Origin: an uncultured Prevotella sp.
GTDB taxonomy: Bacteria; Bacteroidota; Bacteroidia; Bacteroidales; Bacteroidaceae
Length of the DNA: 64,000 bases
Direction of reading: 5' to 3'
Assembly (NCBI GenBank): GCA_900553595.1
Contig: USEC01000006.1
Coordinates: 3,024-67,023, forward strand
The notes beneath the pieces are model-generated. The model saw only the letters and a program-made list of their open reading frames with translations. It made no database searches and was not told the origin of the DNA. This document shows positions 1 to 8,887 of this stretch, one piece after another. The translations under genes and the position numbers were made by a program. Position 1 is the stretch's first letter; every line of letters starts with the position of its first letter.

Positions 1-121
1 TTATCGCCCCTGACGAATTAGTGTCTGTGCGACCATCCTTTCGCTTCTGCTCAGAGCACGAAGCAAAAAGGATGGTTGCCAGTGTCAATCCTACTAAGAT
101 GTAAGATATGTTTCTTTTCAT
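1..121 (-). CDS. PstS-like substrate-binding lipoprotein (N-terminus only)
   Basis: Only the first 40 codons lie inside the window. They begin at an ATG 18 bp after the tonB stop and encode a lipoprotein signal peptide: positive MKRN start, a hydrophobic stretch, then a lipobox ending LFASC. The mature part starts SEQKRKDGRTDTNSSGAI. The DGRTDT..SG pattern resembles the start of phosphate-binding PstS-type proteins that follow tonB in many Bacteroidales; that family link is from memory of the locus. Its place as last visible gene of the exbB-exbD-exbD-tonB operon supports the call. The rest of the gene is to the left of the window. Confidence 0.6.
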   Translation of the reverse strand, partial: MKRNISYILVGLTLATILFASCSEQKRKDGRTDTNSSGAI

Positions 122-139
122 TTAGTAACGCTTGAATTA

Positions 140-967
140 TTACTGGAGCCTGAATGTTACAGGCACCTGATACTTCACACGCACAGCCGAACCGTTCTGC
201 TTACCAGGAGTCCAGCGAGGCATGTTCTTAACCACGCGCACGGCTTCACGGTCGAGCGACGGGTCAACAGAGCGCATAACGTTCACATCGGTGATGGAAC
301 CGTCTCTTTCAACCACGAATCCTACAACTACTCGGCCTTGAACACCGTTCTCGGCAGCTACTGCGGGATAGTGGATGTTGCTGCTCAGATACTGCATCAA
401 GGCAGCGTCGCCGCCAGGATACATAGGCATCTGCTCTACAACGGTAAAGATCTTGTTCTCTTCATGCTTTGGAGGTTCCGGAGCCTTGATGTCATCTTTG
501 GCCTTGAGCACTTCGCCACCAACCTCATCGTTGCCTTCAACGGTGAAAGAACCGATGGCCTTGTTACTCTTCTCAACCTCTTCGAGCTTGATTTCGTCCT
601 CTTCCTTCACCTCGCTGTCCTTCTTGATGACAGGCGCGGTGAACTTCACAGAACTCTTCACCTTCTCGACTACCTTTTCAGGTTCAGTCTTGATGATCTC
701 CTTCTTCTCTACCTTGGCTTCCTTCTTCTTCTGTTCAAGGGAGGAAAGCTCGACAGCCTGAGTGTTCTCTACTGTCTTGTTGGCTTCCACCATCTTCTGA
801 AGTTGAAGACCGAGGAAGAGGAGTACTGCAGCAAGGGTTACTATTATCAGGGACCAAATATTACGCTTGGTTGTACCCTTGCGCAACTTGTATGCTCCGT
901 ATGCCTGGTTTCTGCCCTCGAAGACAAGGTCAGTCCATTCATTGGATATCAAATCTATTTTTGACAT
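140..967 (-). CDS. tonB: Energy transducer TonB
   Basis: TonB of 275 residues, linking the inner-membrane ExbB/ExbD proton-driven motor to outer-membrane TonB-dependent receptors. The N-terminus has the FEGRNQAYGAYKLR motif typical of Bacteroidetes TonB proteins, one membrane helix at about 37-56, then a long charged Lys/Glu/Val/Pro-rich periplasmic spacer (about 80-170). The TonB C-terminal domain (about 180-275) contains YPGG, QGRVVVGFVVERDGS, and the PRW.PG.....V...Y..PV.F.L ending of the family. It sits 34 bp downstream of exbD and 18 bp before the pstS-like gene, so it is probably the fourth gene of the operon driven from about 3265. Confidence 0.93.
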   Translation of the reverse strand: MSKIDLISNEWTDLVFEGRNQAYGAYKLRKGTTKRNIWSLIIVTLAAVLLFLGLQLQKMVEANKTVENTQAVELSSLEQKKKEAKVEKKEIIKTEPEKVVEKVKSSVKFTAPVIKKDSEVKEEDEIKLEEVEKSNKAIGSFTVEGNDEVGGEVLKAKDDIKAPEPPKHEENKIFTVVEQMPMYPGGDAALMQYLSSNIHYPAVAAENGVQGRVVVGFVVERDGSITDVNVMRSVDPSLDREAVRVVKNMPRWTPGKQNGSAVRVKYQVPVTFRLQ

Positions 968-1001
968 TTGTTCGTCCTTTCTTTAATTGTTAGTCATTGA
1001 T

Positions 1002-1649
1002 TTACTTAATACCGCGTTTTGCCAAGAGCTCAGCATCCTCGGGATTAATCTTGTCGATGACATAAGTACCAATACTGCAGATAGTCATTTCGTCCAAAGC
1101 GTCCACCATGTTCTTGTAAGATGCTGTGTCAGTACACTTGATAATGACAGTCATCGTAGGAACTTTTCCGCCTTCGAGTTCACCCTTCTTGATTTTGCCC
1201 AACTCTCTTTCATAGATGCTGTCAGGATATTGCTCCGGATTCTTCAGCTTCTTCTGGTCGAGCTTGATCTTTGCCGCCATGATGTCGGCAACGGGAGTAG
1301 ATCCGTCCTCTGTAACGTGCTTGATGAGCACGTCGCGAATACCGTTCTTGCCCCATGTTGTCTCTTTCAGGCAGTTAGGATCATCATACTTTGGGATACC
1401 GTCAACGTGGTAGATTTTATCATTTCCGCACACATAGATTGTGATTGTCTGTGATGCTTTGGCCGCATTACGATCCTTGTCAGAGATGTTCTTGTCGTTG
1501 CTTGGCATGGTCAAATTCATCGTCTGGGGTTTTGCCAGAGATGTACAGAGCATGAAGAACGTGATAAGAAGCATCATCATGTCCACCATAGGCGTGAAGT
1601 CCACGCGGGTGTTCATTTTTTTCTGTCTGCTTGCTTTTTTCTTTGCCAT
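1002..1649 (-). CDS. exbD: ExbD/TolR family biopolymer transport protein (second copy)
   Basis: 215 residues. A basic cytoplasmic start (MAKKKASRQKK) leads into the family signature RVDFTPMVDMMMLLITFFMLCTS, a single membrane helix with the conserved proton-path Asp in MVDMM, followed by a periplasmic domain. It follows the first exbD by only 3 bp. Paired exbD genes are normal in Bacteroidetes exbB-exbD-exbD-tonB operons, where the two products probably form a heteromeric partner of the ExbB channel. The periplasmic part is longer than in E. coli ExbD (about 140 aa), as is usual in this phylum. Confidence 0.9.
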   Translation of the reverse strand: MAKKKASRQKKMNTRVDFTPMVDMMMLLITFFMLCTSLAKPQTMNLTMPSNDKNISDKDRNAAKASQTITIYVCGNDKIYHVDGIPKYDDPNCLKETTWGKNGIRDVLIKHVTEDGSTPVADIMAAKIKLDQKKLKNPEQYPDSIYERELGKIKKGELEGGKVPTMTVIIKCTDTASYKNMVDALDEMTICSIGTYVIDKINPEDAELLAKRGIK

Positions 1650-1652
1650 GTC

Positions 1653-2267
1653 TTAATCCTCCGCATTTGATTTAAGTGCCGTAATCAGATAGTAGCGGTT
1701 CTCGCTCATATCCTGAAGCTCCGACATCATTTTCTTGATAACCTTGTAAGGAGTACCGGCGTCAGCCTTGATGGCAATTTTCATGTCAGGACCGTTGTTG
1801 TCGCGTGCTGTCTGCACCCAATCCTGGAACTGGCTCTGCTTGCCATCGATACTGTCGGTGGGAATACCCTTCCCTGCCATATACTCATTCATCTTGTCGC
1901 CGAGATCCAAGCAGCTTGTCAAATCTTGCATTGACACACCGATGGTGGCGGCACCACGGCCATTCTCGAGTTGTTTCTTTGTGAGGTTCACGCTGTACTG
2001 TGAAGCCATTCCAGAAATCAAGTCTTCCATCTTCTTTGGGGTATCCATACCCACGAAGATGCGGCCTTCCTTGTCGCATAGCAATGTCAGGACATTGTTC
2101 TCCGGCACCTTTATTTCAGATACCGAGCCCGGCGTAACGACTTTCACTGCCTCGTTCTTCACGAATGTTGATGTAAGCATGAAGAATGTGAGGAGGAGCA
2201 CCATCACGTCCGACATAGGAGTCATGTCTATCCAAACATCCGCTTTCTTAACTTTTACTTTACCCAT
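1653..2267 (-). CDS. exbD: ExbD/TolR family biopolymer transport protein (first copy)
   Basis: 204 residues. Residues about 10-35 carry the ExbD helix signature WIDMTPMSDVMVLLLTFFML with the membrane Asp; the rest is a periplasmic domain. It lies 30 bp after exbB and 3 bp before a second, divergent exbD, so all are presumably co-transcribed. The two copies differ strongly outside the helix, suggesting that they are not interchangeable (inference). Confidence 0.9.
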   Translation of the reverse strand: MGKVKVKKADVWIDMTPMSDVMVLLLTFFMLTSTFVKNEAVKVVTPGSVSEIKVPENNVLTLLCDKEGRIFVGMDTPKKMEDLISGMASQYSVNLTKKQLENGRGAATIGVSMQDLTSCLDLGDKMNEYMAGKGIPTDSIDGKQSQFQDWVQTARDNNGPDMKIAIKADAGTPYKVIKKMMSELQDMSENRYYLITALKSNAED

Positions 2268-2297
2268 AATGATAAATAATTTAAAGGGTTAGTAAAA

Positions 2298-3137
2298 TTA
2301 AGCCTCGTCTGCGTGGTTTGCTTCGTATGTCTGAGCAATAGTGTAACCTACTTCGTCGAGAGCGTATGTCAGCTTGTCGATCTTGTTAGAATAGTAGTTG
2401 TAAGAAACTACGGCGAACCAAGATGTCAAGATACCTGATGCAGTGTTTACGAGGGCCTCAGAAATACCTTCAGACAGCTGGAGGGAGTCACCACCACCAC
2501 CAGAAGCAAGAGCGGCGAATGAACGGATCATACCAACCACAGTACCGAAAAGAGCGGTAAGAGTACCAAGTGTAACGATAGTTGCGAGGATAGGCATGTT
2601 CATCTGGAGAGTAGGCATCTCGAGCTGAGTAGCCTCTTCGTGAGCCTGCTGAATCTTAGCAACCTTAGCAGCACGCTTGAGGTTAGGAGTGTTCTCCATT
2701 TCCTTGTAAGCTGCGATAGAAGCACCAACAACGTTGGCAACACAACCCTGCTGCTTGTCGCAGATCTGCTGTGCCTTAGCCATATCACCGGCGTTGATAG
2801 CCTGCTTTACGCTGATAACGAACTTGCCGAGAGAGCTCTTACCGAAAGCGGTACGAAGAGCGAAGAAACGCTCGATAGAAAGAGCGATTACAGTAAAGAG
2901 CAATGTGATGATCACAGGAACGACGATACCACCTTTGTAAACTGTACCGAGGAGGCTTCCGTCCTTAACTGCGTTTGCAGGGTCTCCACCTACGAAGTTG
3001 TCAGGGTTTCCAAGTACGAACTTGAAGAAACATACTGCGAGGATGAAACATACAACGATAATCCAAATTGCGTCTCTAACACCCTGGAATCCAGAAGACT
3101 TTTTCTTCGGACTCACTTTAGCTTGTGCATTTGCCAT
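2298..3137 (-). CDS. exbB: MotA/TolQ/ExbB proton channel family protein
   Basis: 279 residues. Membrane segments are visible at about 24-43, 69-89, 180-203 and 228-249. The last two flank the conserved TolQ/ExbB core (TALFGTVVGMIRSF and EALVNTASGILTSWFAVVSYNYY), which lines the proton channel. The extra N-terminal helix and a short periplasmic insert (GNPDNFVGGDPANAVKDGS) are usual for Bacteroidetes ExbB. It is the first gene of the TonB operon, with a -7-like box at 3262-3269 about 125 bp upstream of its start. Confidence 0.92.
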   Translation of the reverse strand: MANAQAKVSPKKKSSGFQGVRDAIWIIVVCFILAVCFFKFVLGNPDNFVGGDPANAVKDGSLLGTVYKGGIVVPVIITLLFTVIALSIERFFALRTAFGKSSLGKFVISVKQAINAGDMAKAQQICDKQQGCVANVVGASIAAYKEMENTPNLKRAAKVAKIQQAHEEATQLEMPTLQMNMPILATIVTLGTLTALFGTVVGMIRSFAALASGGGGDSLQLSEGISEALVNTASGILTSWFAVVSYNYYSNKIDKLTYALDEVGYTIAQTYEANHADEA

Positions 3138-3261
3138 AATTTTAAAAAAGAATTTAATAAGTTATTAATAATTGAAATGTATTTCCGATATTTAATGTTA
3201 AACTCAGGTTTTCCACTTTTTATAGATTGCGATTTATTGGTATTTTGCCAATTCGGTGCGG

Positions 3262-3269
3262 CAAAGATA
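3262..3269 (-). promoter_or_regulatory. Putative promoter -7 box for exbB operon
   Basis: On the minus strand this reads TATCTTTG, matching the Bacteroidetes -7 consensus TAnnTTTG. No clear -33 TTTG lies at the expected distance, so the call is moderate. Transcripts would have a leader of about 120 nt before exbB. Confidence 0.5.
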
Positions 3270-3319
3270 ACAAATAATGGTAAATAAAAACATGAATTAA
3301 CGAGTTTTAACAAGCACTT

Positions 3320-4513
3320 TTAATGCAATTGTCCGAGAGCCGTCTTTATGCGCCGCATCGCTTCGCGGATATTGTCGTCGCTTGTGGCATAGCTCATACG
3401 GAAGCACTCCGGATCGCCGAAAGCATCGCCGCCCACAGTCGCAACGTGTGCCACTTCGAGCAGATAAAGTGCTAAGTCAGTGGAACTGTTGATGATACGA
3501 GTGCCGTCGGTCTTGCCGTAGAAGCTGCTGCACTTCGGAAAAAGATAGAAAGCACCCTGCGGAAAATTCACTTCGAGACCCTCGATATCCTTCGCAAGCT
3601 CTACGATGAGGTCGCGACGGCGTTCAAAGGCCTTGCGCATTGTCTCGACACATTCCTGCGATGAGGTGTAGGCTGCCTCGGCAGCTTTCTGACTTACGGA
3701 GCAAGGTCCGCTCGTGTACTGTCCCTGAAGTTTGTTGCATCCTTTCACAATCCACTCGGGGGCGGCGAGGAATCCTATGCGCCATCCGGTCATTGCGTAT
3801 GCCTTCGACACGCCGTTCACGATGATGGTGCGTTCCTTCATACCCGGGAACTGTGCTATGCTTTCGTGGTGTCCCACATAATTGATATGTTCGTAAATCT
3901 CATCGGCGAGGACATAGAGTTCTTCATGCCGCTTTATCACCTCCGCCAGAGCTGCGAGTTCGTCCTTGGAATAGACGCTGCCGGTAGGGTTGCTCGGCGA
4001 ACAGAGGATGAGCATGCGTGTCTTCGGGGTGATGGCAGCTTCGAGTTGCTGCGGGGTCATCTTGAAGTCCTGCTCGAAACCGGCGTTCACTATCACCGGA
4101 GTTCCTCCTGCGAGCTTCACCATCTGCGGATAGCTCACCCAGTAGGGTGCGGGGATTATCACTTCCTCTCCGGGATTGACAAGAGCCATCACGGCATTGC
4201 AGACGCACTGTTTGGCACCGTTCGACACGAGAATCTCGCTTGCGGAATAGTCGAGGGCGTTCTCATTCTTGAGTTTTGCGACGATGGCCTTGCGCAAATC
4301 CATGTAGCCCGGTACGGGCGAATAGCGTGAGAAGTTGTCGTCGATAGCTTTCTTTGCCGCTTCCTTGATATGGTCGGGGGTGTTGAAGTCGGGTTCGCCG
4401 ACGCTCAGATTGATAACATCAATGCCTTGTGCCTTCATCTCGCTACTCTTTTGCGACATCACAAGAGTTGCTGATGGTGCAAGGCGGTTAAGGCGTTCGG
4501 ATAATTGTGTCAT
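3320..4513 (-). CDS. Pyridoxal-phosphate aminotransferase (aspartate aminotransferase type)
   Basis: 397 residues, class I/II fold-type I aminotransferase. Visible motifs: LSVGEPDFNTPDHI near 36-49, NGAKQ at 98-102 (phosphate loop), SPSNPTG at 172-178, ADEIYEHI at 203-210, and the SKAYAMTGWRIG block with Schiff-base Lys237. A C-terminal RMSYATSD has the Arg that binds the substrate carboxylate. Length and motifs fit the thermophile/Bacillus-type (subgroup Ib) aspartate aminotransferase, transferring amino groups between aspartate and 2-oxoglutarate. Exact substrate range (aspartate versus prephenate or others) cannot be fixed from sequence. It stands alone, about 180 bp upstream of the exb operon. 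Confidence 0.87.
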   Translation of the reverse strand: MTQLSERLNRLAPSATLVMSQKSSEMKAQGIDVINLSVGEPDFNTPDHIKEAAKKAIDDNFSRYSPVPGYMDLRKAIVAKLKNENALDYSASEILVSNGAKQCVCNAVMALVNPGEEVIIPAPYWVSYPQMVKLAGGTPVIVNAGFEQDFKMTPQQLEAAITPKTRMLILCSPSNPTGSVYSKDELAALAEVIKRHEELYVLADEIYEHINYVGHHESIAQFPGMKERTIIVNGVSKAYAMTGWRIGFLAAPEWIVKGCNKLQGQYTSGPCSVSQKAAEAAYTSSQECVETMRKAFERRRDLIVELAKDIEGLEVNFPQGAFYLFPKCSSFYGKTDGTRIINSSTDLALYLLEVAHVATVGGDAFGDPECFRMSYATSDDNIREAMRRIKTALGQLH

Positions 4514-4811
4514 TTTCTTTTAAAGTTTTTTTATTGGTGATTCTTGTTTCTTTACAGAAGGCGGAAGTTCGTTTTCAGAAGTCAGAAGTTAAGAATTAAG
4601 GAGTTAAGCCATTACCTGAACCTACATCGTTCTTCCGCAAGGAGCAAAGCTTTTGGCTTAACTTCTGACTCCTTAACTTCTGCTCTTCATTTTCTGCATT
4701 CCTTTATTTTCCTGTTCCTGAAATTTCTAATATTTTCTTAATCCTGAAATATACGAAGCAAAGCGGTCGGGCTTCAAAAGATTCAACCTCTCCAACCTCA
4801 ACGCATTCGGC
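4514..4811. repeat. Gene-free region with GAAGTTAAG-type imperfect inverted repeat
   Basis: No credible gene. Between 4576 and 4682 two arms share complementary modules: CAGAAGTTAAG at 4583-4593 matches CTTAACTTCTG at 4672-4682, and GTTAAGCCA at 4603-4611 matches TGGCTTAAC at 4654-4662. The arms are built from shuffled copies of AGAAGTTAAG and GGAGT. Related GGAAGT/AAGTTA modules occur at 9061-9190. Confidence 0.55.
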
Positions 4812-6023
4812 TTATTTCAAATGCAGGAGATGTCCCATTCGGTCGCGTTTGGTCTTGAGGTAACGTTCGTTGTATCGGTTGGGCATCACCTCGATGGGTA
4901 CATTCTCCACTATTTCGAGTCCGTAGGCTTCCAGTCCCACGCGTTTTGTGGGATTGTTGGTGAGCAGACGCATCTTGTGAATACCGAGATGGCGCAGCAT
5001 CTGTGCGCCGCAGCCATAGTCACGTTCGTCGGGTTTGAAGCCGAGATGTACATTGGCATCAACGGTGTCGTAACCTTCTTCCTGCAGTTTGTACGCCTCT
5101 ATTTTGTTCATCAGCCCTATGCCTCGGCCTTCCTGCTGCATATACACCACTACGCCTTTGCCTTCCTTGTCGATCATTTCCATCGCCTTGTGCAACTGTT
5201 GCCCGCAGTCGCAGCGCATAGAACCGAGGATGTCGCCCGTGGCGCAGCTCGAATGCACACGCACAAGCACTGGCTCGTTCTCACGCCATTCGCCCTTTAC
5301 GAGTGCGAAATGCTCCAGACCGTTGCTTTGCTGACGGAAAGGTATGAGGCGGAAGTGCCCCCATTCCGTAGGCATATCCACCTCTTCGCCCACTTCTATT
5401 ATCGACTCTTTCTTGAGTCGGTAGGCAATGAGGTCCTTGATGGTGATGATGCGCATGCCCCACTCTTCCGCCTTCTTCTGCAATTCCGGCATTCGTGCCA
5501 TCGTGCCGTCCTCGTTCATAATTTCCATGAGTGCTCCGGCGGGATAGAGTCCGGCAAGGCGGCAGAGGTCCACGGCAGCCTCGGTGTGTCCGCTGCGGCG
5601 CAGCACGCCGTTGTCCTGGGCATAGAGGGGATTGATATGTCCAGGGCGTCCGAAGGTCTGCGGTGTAGAGGAAGGGTCGGCAAGAGCACGGATAGTAGCC
5701 GCACGGTCGTGTATGGAGACACCCGTTGTGCAGCCTTCAAGCTTATCGACAGTCACCGTAAAGGGAGTGCCGAGCATACTTGTATTGTCGCTCACCTGGT
5801 GCGGAAGGTCGAGTTCTTCACATCTTGAAAGCGTTATCGGCGCACAGAGCACGCCTCTTGCGTTCTTCAACATGAAGTTCACCTGCTCCGGTGTTATTTT
5901 CTCGGCAGCGATAATGAGGTCGCCTTCGTTCTCACGGTCTTCGTCGTCCACCACGATTACGAACTTGCCTTCCTTGAAGTCTTTCACAGCATCCTCGATG
6001 CTACTTAGCTTGAACTCACCCAT
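4812..6023 (-). CDS. ribBA: Bifunctional 3,4-dihydroxy-2-butanone-4-phosphate synthase / GTP cyclohydrolase II
   Basis: 403 residues. The N-terminal RibB half (about 1-200) makes dihydroxybutanone phosphate from ribulose 5-phosphate; it shows VVDDEDRENEGDL (acidic metal-binding loop), HDRAATIRAL, and RPGHINPLYA...RSGHTEAAVDLCRLAG. The C-terminal RibA half (about 205-403) opens the GTP ring and has the zinc motif CATGDILGSMRCDCGQQ, the QQEGRGIGL segment and DERDYGCGAQMLRHLG. Together they supply both precursors of riboflavin. No FMN-riboswitch-like sequence is visible in the 110 bp upstream, and the gene lies downstream of the LptF/G-type permease on the same strand. Confidence 0.96.
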   Translation of the reverse strand: MGEFKLSSIEDAVKDFKEGKFVIVVDDEDRENEGDLIIAAEKITPEQVNFMLKNARGVLCAPITLSRCEELDLPHQVSDNTSMLGTPFTVTVDKLEGCTTGVSIHDRAATIRALADPSSTPQTFGRPGHINPLYAQDNGVLRRSGHTEAAVDLCRLAGLYPAGALMEIMNEDGTMARMPELQKKAEEWGMRIITIKDLIAYRLKKESIIEVGEEVDMPTEWGHFRLIPFRQQSNGLEHFALVKGEWRENEPVLVRVHSSCATGDILGSMRCDCGQQLHKAMEMIDKEGKGVVVYMQQEGRGIGLMNKIEAYKLQEEGYDTVDANVHLGFKPDERDYGCGAQMLRHLGIHKMRLLTNNPTKRVGLEAYGLEIVENVPIEVMPNRYNERYLKTKRDRMGHLLHLK

Positions 6024-6132
6024 ATCTTTCTCGTTGTTTTTTATTTCTGACTTGTTTTAATTCTTGCGGCGCAGCCTTCATGCCTGTGTCGGTGCGTACC
6101 GCTCTTATTATTATATATAATGTGTAAACGGA

Positions 6133-8049
6133 TTATTTATTGTCTCCGCTGTTATATTTTTCGTTAATTTGTTTAATAATCACCTCATTTGTCGCAGTGA
6201 CGGTCTTCAAGTCGCGCATCAGACGCAGTCTGTAACGCCACATACGCAGATAGAGCACCGTGCCGAACGGCACAAGGACTGCCGCCACAATGTTGAGCCA
6301 TCGCCGTTCAAACGGTCTTGTGTGAGCCTTCTCCGACATTATGGGGTATTGGTTTATGGCAGCCAGCACCACACGGTCGCGTGTATTGGAGAGGTCGTCT
6401 ATCACCTGTTCCAGTTCGCTGTTGATGCGTTCCATCTCATGGTCGGGTTCATATATGAAGAACACCTTCACCACGTTCGGTGCAGTTTTCAGACGGTGTT
6501 CAGCCGAATATGCCGCCACATCGCGGCTCACGGCGGCGAGGCGTGCGGCGTCGGCGGTGTAGTGGGGGTCGTTTATTATCACTTCCTTGCGTCCTATGTG
6601 GCGCGAATCGCGCAGTCCGAGCAGACGGCGCAGCATCTCACGATACAGATCCACGTTGAACACCACGGAGTCGTTGGTTGCCTTCACGGTGAAGAACACA
6701 GCCATAGGTATGAGCACTCCCGGCGCAAGTCCCTTACCGAACCATATCGGCCACATGCCGCCTCGTGCCATACGGTAGCCTGAGTTGTCGAGGATGTAGT
6801 AGATGATGAACACCAACACCGATATGAGCACCGGCATTCCGAGTCCGCCCTTGCGTATGATCGCACCCAACGGAGCACCGATAAAGAAGAATATGAGGCA
6901 CGACAGAGCCAGCGTCAGCTTGCCTACCGCCTCTATCTTGTGCTGCCGTATGAGTCGGTCGCCGTCGGATGTTATCATGCTTCTGAAGCTGAGGTCGCTG
7001 AGACGCGACTGCACCTTTATGCTCATCTGTGAGAGAGCCATTCGCTTCTGCTCATCGGTGAGACGCGAGAAAGCCGAATCCACATCATACTTCGTCGTGG
7101 CGGCGAGCTTCAATGCCCGCAGCGAATCACGTTGCGACACCCTCGGCAGAGTAAAGAACATGGCGCGGTCGCTGGCATAAAATGTACGGCCGATGCTGTC
7201 GTACTGGTGCGTTATGGAGTCGAGGTCGTGACTTATCTGCATGAAACTCTTTCCGCGGGCATCGTTGCTGAGCGATGTTGCATCAGCCATATTGAAGTCG
7301 CCGTCGTAGTCGAGCACTATGCGCTTGGTGACAAAAGTCTCGCGGCGGTATGGCACGGCGGCGCTGTTGCCGAATGTCTGCGACTGCATATTCTCAAACC
7401 ACTCGCCCGTCCACAGTGTCATGAGCAGGTGCTTCTTGTCGGCAGTGGCTTGCAGCATACCCGAATCGGCGAGTATTATGGCCTGGTCCTCGTAGCTTCC
7501 CGTCATGCGGTAGATCATGATGCCGTAGAGCTTGCCCGTGTCAAGGTTTTTCTTCTGCACATATATGTTGCTGTTCGGTATGCCGTCGTAGAATATTCCT
7601 TCCGGTATTTCAAGTTCCGGACTTTTCTGCTTCATCGACATGAGCATACGCGCCAACTTGCGGTTGGCGTCAGGACCAATGCTGTTCTGGAAATATATGG
7701 ACACCAGACATATCACGACAGAAATGACAATGAGCGAGCGGAACGCCTGCATCAGCGATATGCCCGCCGCCTTTATCGCTGTAAGCTCCGAACTTTCGCC
7801 GAGGTTTCCGAATGTTATCAGCGACGAAAGGAGTATGGCCAGCGGCAGAGCCTGCGGCACAAGCATCAGACCCATGTGCCAGAAGAATTCGGCGAGCACA
7901 TCCATCGACAGTCCCTTGCCTATGAGCTCGTCGATATAACGCCACAGGAACTGCATCATCAGCACAAACTGGCAGATGAAGAATGTTCCTACGAACAGCA
8001 GTCCGAATTGCTTTGCAATGAATATGTCTAACTTTTTTATGCGCACCAT
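6133..8049 (-). CDS. LptF/LptG family (YjgP/YjgQ) lipopolysaccharide export permease
   Basis: 638 residues. The start MVRIKKLDIFIAKQFGLLFVGTFFICQFVLMMQFLWRY is the hallmark first helix of YjgP/YjgQ permeases; further helices follow at about 60-80 and 100-120, then a large periplasmic beta-jellyroll region, three helices at about 370-460, and a C-terminal region with another hydrophobic segment (about 590-610). In LPS export the LptF/LptG pair with LptB extracts LPS from the inner membrane and passes it to LptC/LptA. The length is nearly twice that of E. coli LptF/LptG but usual for Bacteroidetes. Which of the two roles it plays cannot be told from sequence. Confidence 0.87.
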   Translation of the reverse strand: MVRIKKLDIFIAKQFGLLFVGTFFICQFVLMMQFLWRYIDELIGKGLSMDVLAEFFWHMGLMLVPQALPLAILLSSLITFGNLGESSELTAIKAAGISLMQAFRSLIVISVVICLVSIYFQNSIGPDANRKLARMLMSMKQKSPELEIPEGIFYDGIPNSNIYVQKKNLDTGKLYGIMIYRMTGSYEDQAIILADSGMLQATADKKHLLMTLWTGEWFENMQSQTFGNSAAVPYRRETFVTKRIVLDYDGDFNMADATSLSNDARGKSFMQISHDLDSITHQYDSIGRTFYASDRAMFFTLPRVSQRDSLRALKLAATTKYDVDSAFSRLTDEQKRMALSQMSIKVQSRLSDLSFRSMITSDGDRLIRQHKIEAVGKLTLALSCLIFFFIGAPLGAIIRKGGLGMPVLISVLVFIIYYILDNSGYRMARGGMWPIWFGKGLAPGVLIPMAVFFTVKATNDSVVFNVDLYREMLRRLLGLRDSRHIGRKEVIINDPHYTADAARLAAVSRDVAAYSAEHRLKTAPNVVKVFFIYEPDHEMERINSELEQVIDDLSNTRDRVVLAAINQYPIMSEKAHTRPFERRWLNIVAAVLVPFGTVLYLRMWRYRLRLMRDLKTVTATNEVIIKQINEKYNSGDNK

Positions 8050-8174
8050 TATGCCGTCATTACACCTTTACAGGCAACAGGCTGTATCTCCTTGTGTTGC
8101 CGTTTACTCGTCCACTGGCAGCGAGCACTAAAACCTGTGACGCCGCCGTTGTACCACAAAGGCTTTTCGGAGTG

Positions 8175-8182
8175 CAAAATTA
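8175..8182 (-). promoter_or_regulatory. Putative -7 box for the LptF/G-type permease
   Basis: Minus-strand TAATTTTG, a full match to TAnnTTTG, about 126 bp upstream of the permease start. No convincing -33 TTTG at 19-23 nt. Confidence 0.45.
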
Positions 8183-8232
8183 GCACAAAAAAATCACATT
8201 ACACCCGTTTTCACTTTATTTTAGTATCCTTT

Positions 8233-8601
8233 TCATTCCGCACCGTAGTGCTCCCAATCAGTCTCTGCAAGATACCTCTCTACTTGCTTCTTAATTTCAG
8301 GAATACTTTCCTTGGCTGTTGCCCAAAGAATACGAGGCAACACCTGCGAATAACCATGAACCAGAACATGGCGCATACCTTCCACCTGTTTCCATGGAAT
8401 CTCCGGGTGGCTGGCTTTGAATTCCTTGGTAAGCATATAAGCCGCCTCGCCTACAATCTCCACATTCTTCATGGTAGAGAAATAAATTAGTATATTTGAA
8501 GAAAACTCTTCAAATTCCACATTTTCTATAATCTTAATGACATTGGCAGAATATTCGACAATGTCCTCCAAACGACCTTTGTCTCTAACTAACTCTCTCA
8601 T
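8233..8601 (-). CDS. hepT: HepT-like ribonuclease toxin (DUF86)
   Basis: 122 residues from the ATG at 8601, which overlaps the stop of the upstream nucleotidyltransferase gene by 17 bp; an in-frame ATG at 8619 is also possible. All-helical DUF86/HepT family, with the R-x4-H-x-Y active-site motif visible as RHVLVHGY (Arg77, His82, Tyr84). Members studied cleave RNA through this HEPN-type motif and are silenced when the paired MntA adds AMP to the tyrosine. The overlap and order (antitoxin first) are those of known pairs. Function here is inferred. Confidence 0.85.
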   Translation of the reverse strand: MRELVRDKGRLEDIVEYSANVIKIIENVEFEEFSSNILIYFSTMKNVEIVGEAAYMLTKEFKASHPEIPWKQVEGMRHVLVHGYSQVLPRILWATAKESIPEIKKQVERYLAETDWEHYGAE

Positions 8602-8887
8602 ACACCAAGACCTTATCACGTTCTACACTTTCCTTCGCATAAGGACGCAAAGAACCATCAACCACCAAATCGACTTCACGACCTAACAGTTGTTTCAAGT
8701 CCTCATACATACCTCCCTGCGTGAGCAATGTGAACGAACCCTGTTCAAAATCCGGGACGAAAAGAATATCAATGTCACTTTGCGTCTTTTCTTCGCCACG
8801 GGCGAACGACCCAAATATCCATGCCTTCACCACCGGCTTGCTTGCCATATAGTCGTGGATTACCTTTATCGTCTGCTGCCTGTCCAT
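8585..8887 (-). CDS. mntA: MntA-like nucleotidyltransferase antitoxin
   Basis: 100 residues, minimal nucleotidyltransferase of the DNA polymerase beta superfamily. The catalytic GSFARG motif is at 26-31 and the metal-binding pair at Asp38/Asp40 (SDIDILF); a third acidic residue is likely in REVDLVV near 70-76. In characterised MntA-HepT modules this enzyme AMPylates the toxin's tyrosine. All catalytic residues appear intact. Translationally coupled to the following hepT. A weak -7-like box (TATCTTTA, minus strand) is at 8923-8930. Confidence 0.86.
   Translation of the reverse strand: MDRQQTIKVIHDYMASKPVVKAWIFGSFARGEEKTQSDIDILFVPDFEQGSFTLLTQGGMYEDLKQLLGREVDLVVDGSLRPYAKESVERDKVLVYERVS

Noticed and set aside
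6024..6132. FMN riboswitch before ribBA
   Set aside because: No AGGGGCAGGG-type conserved core in this segment.
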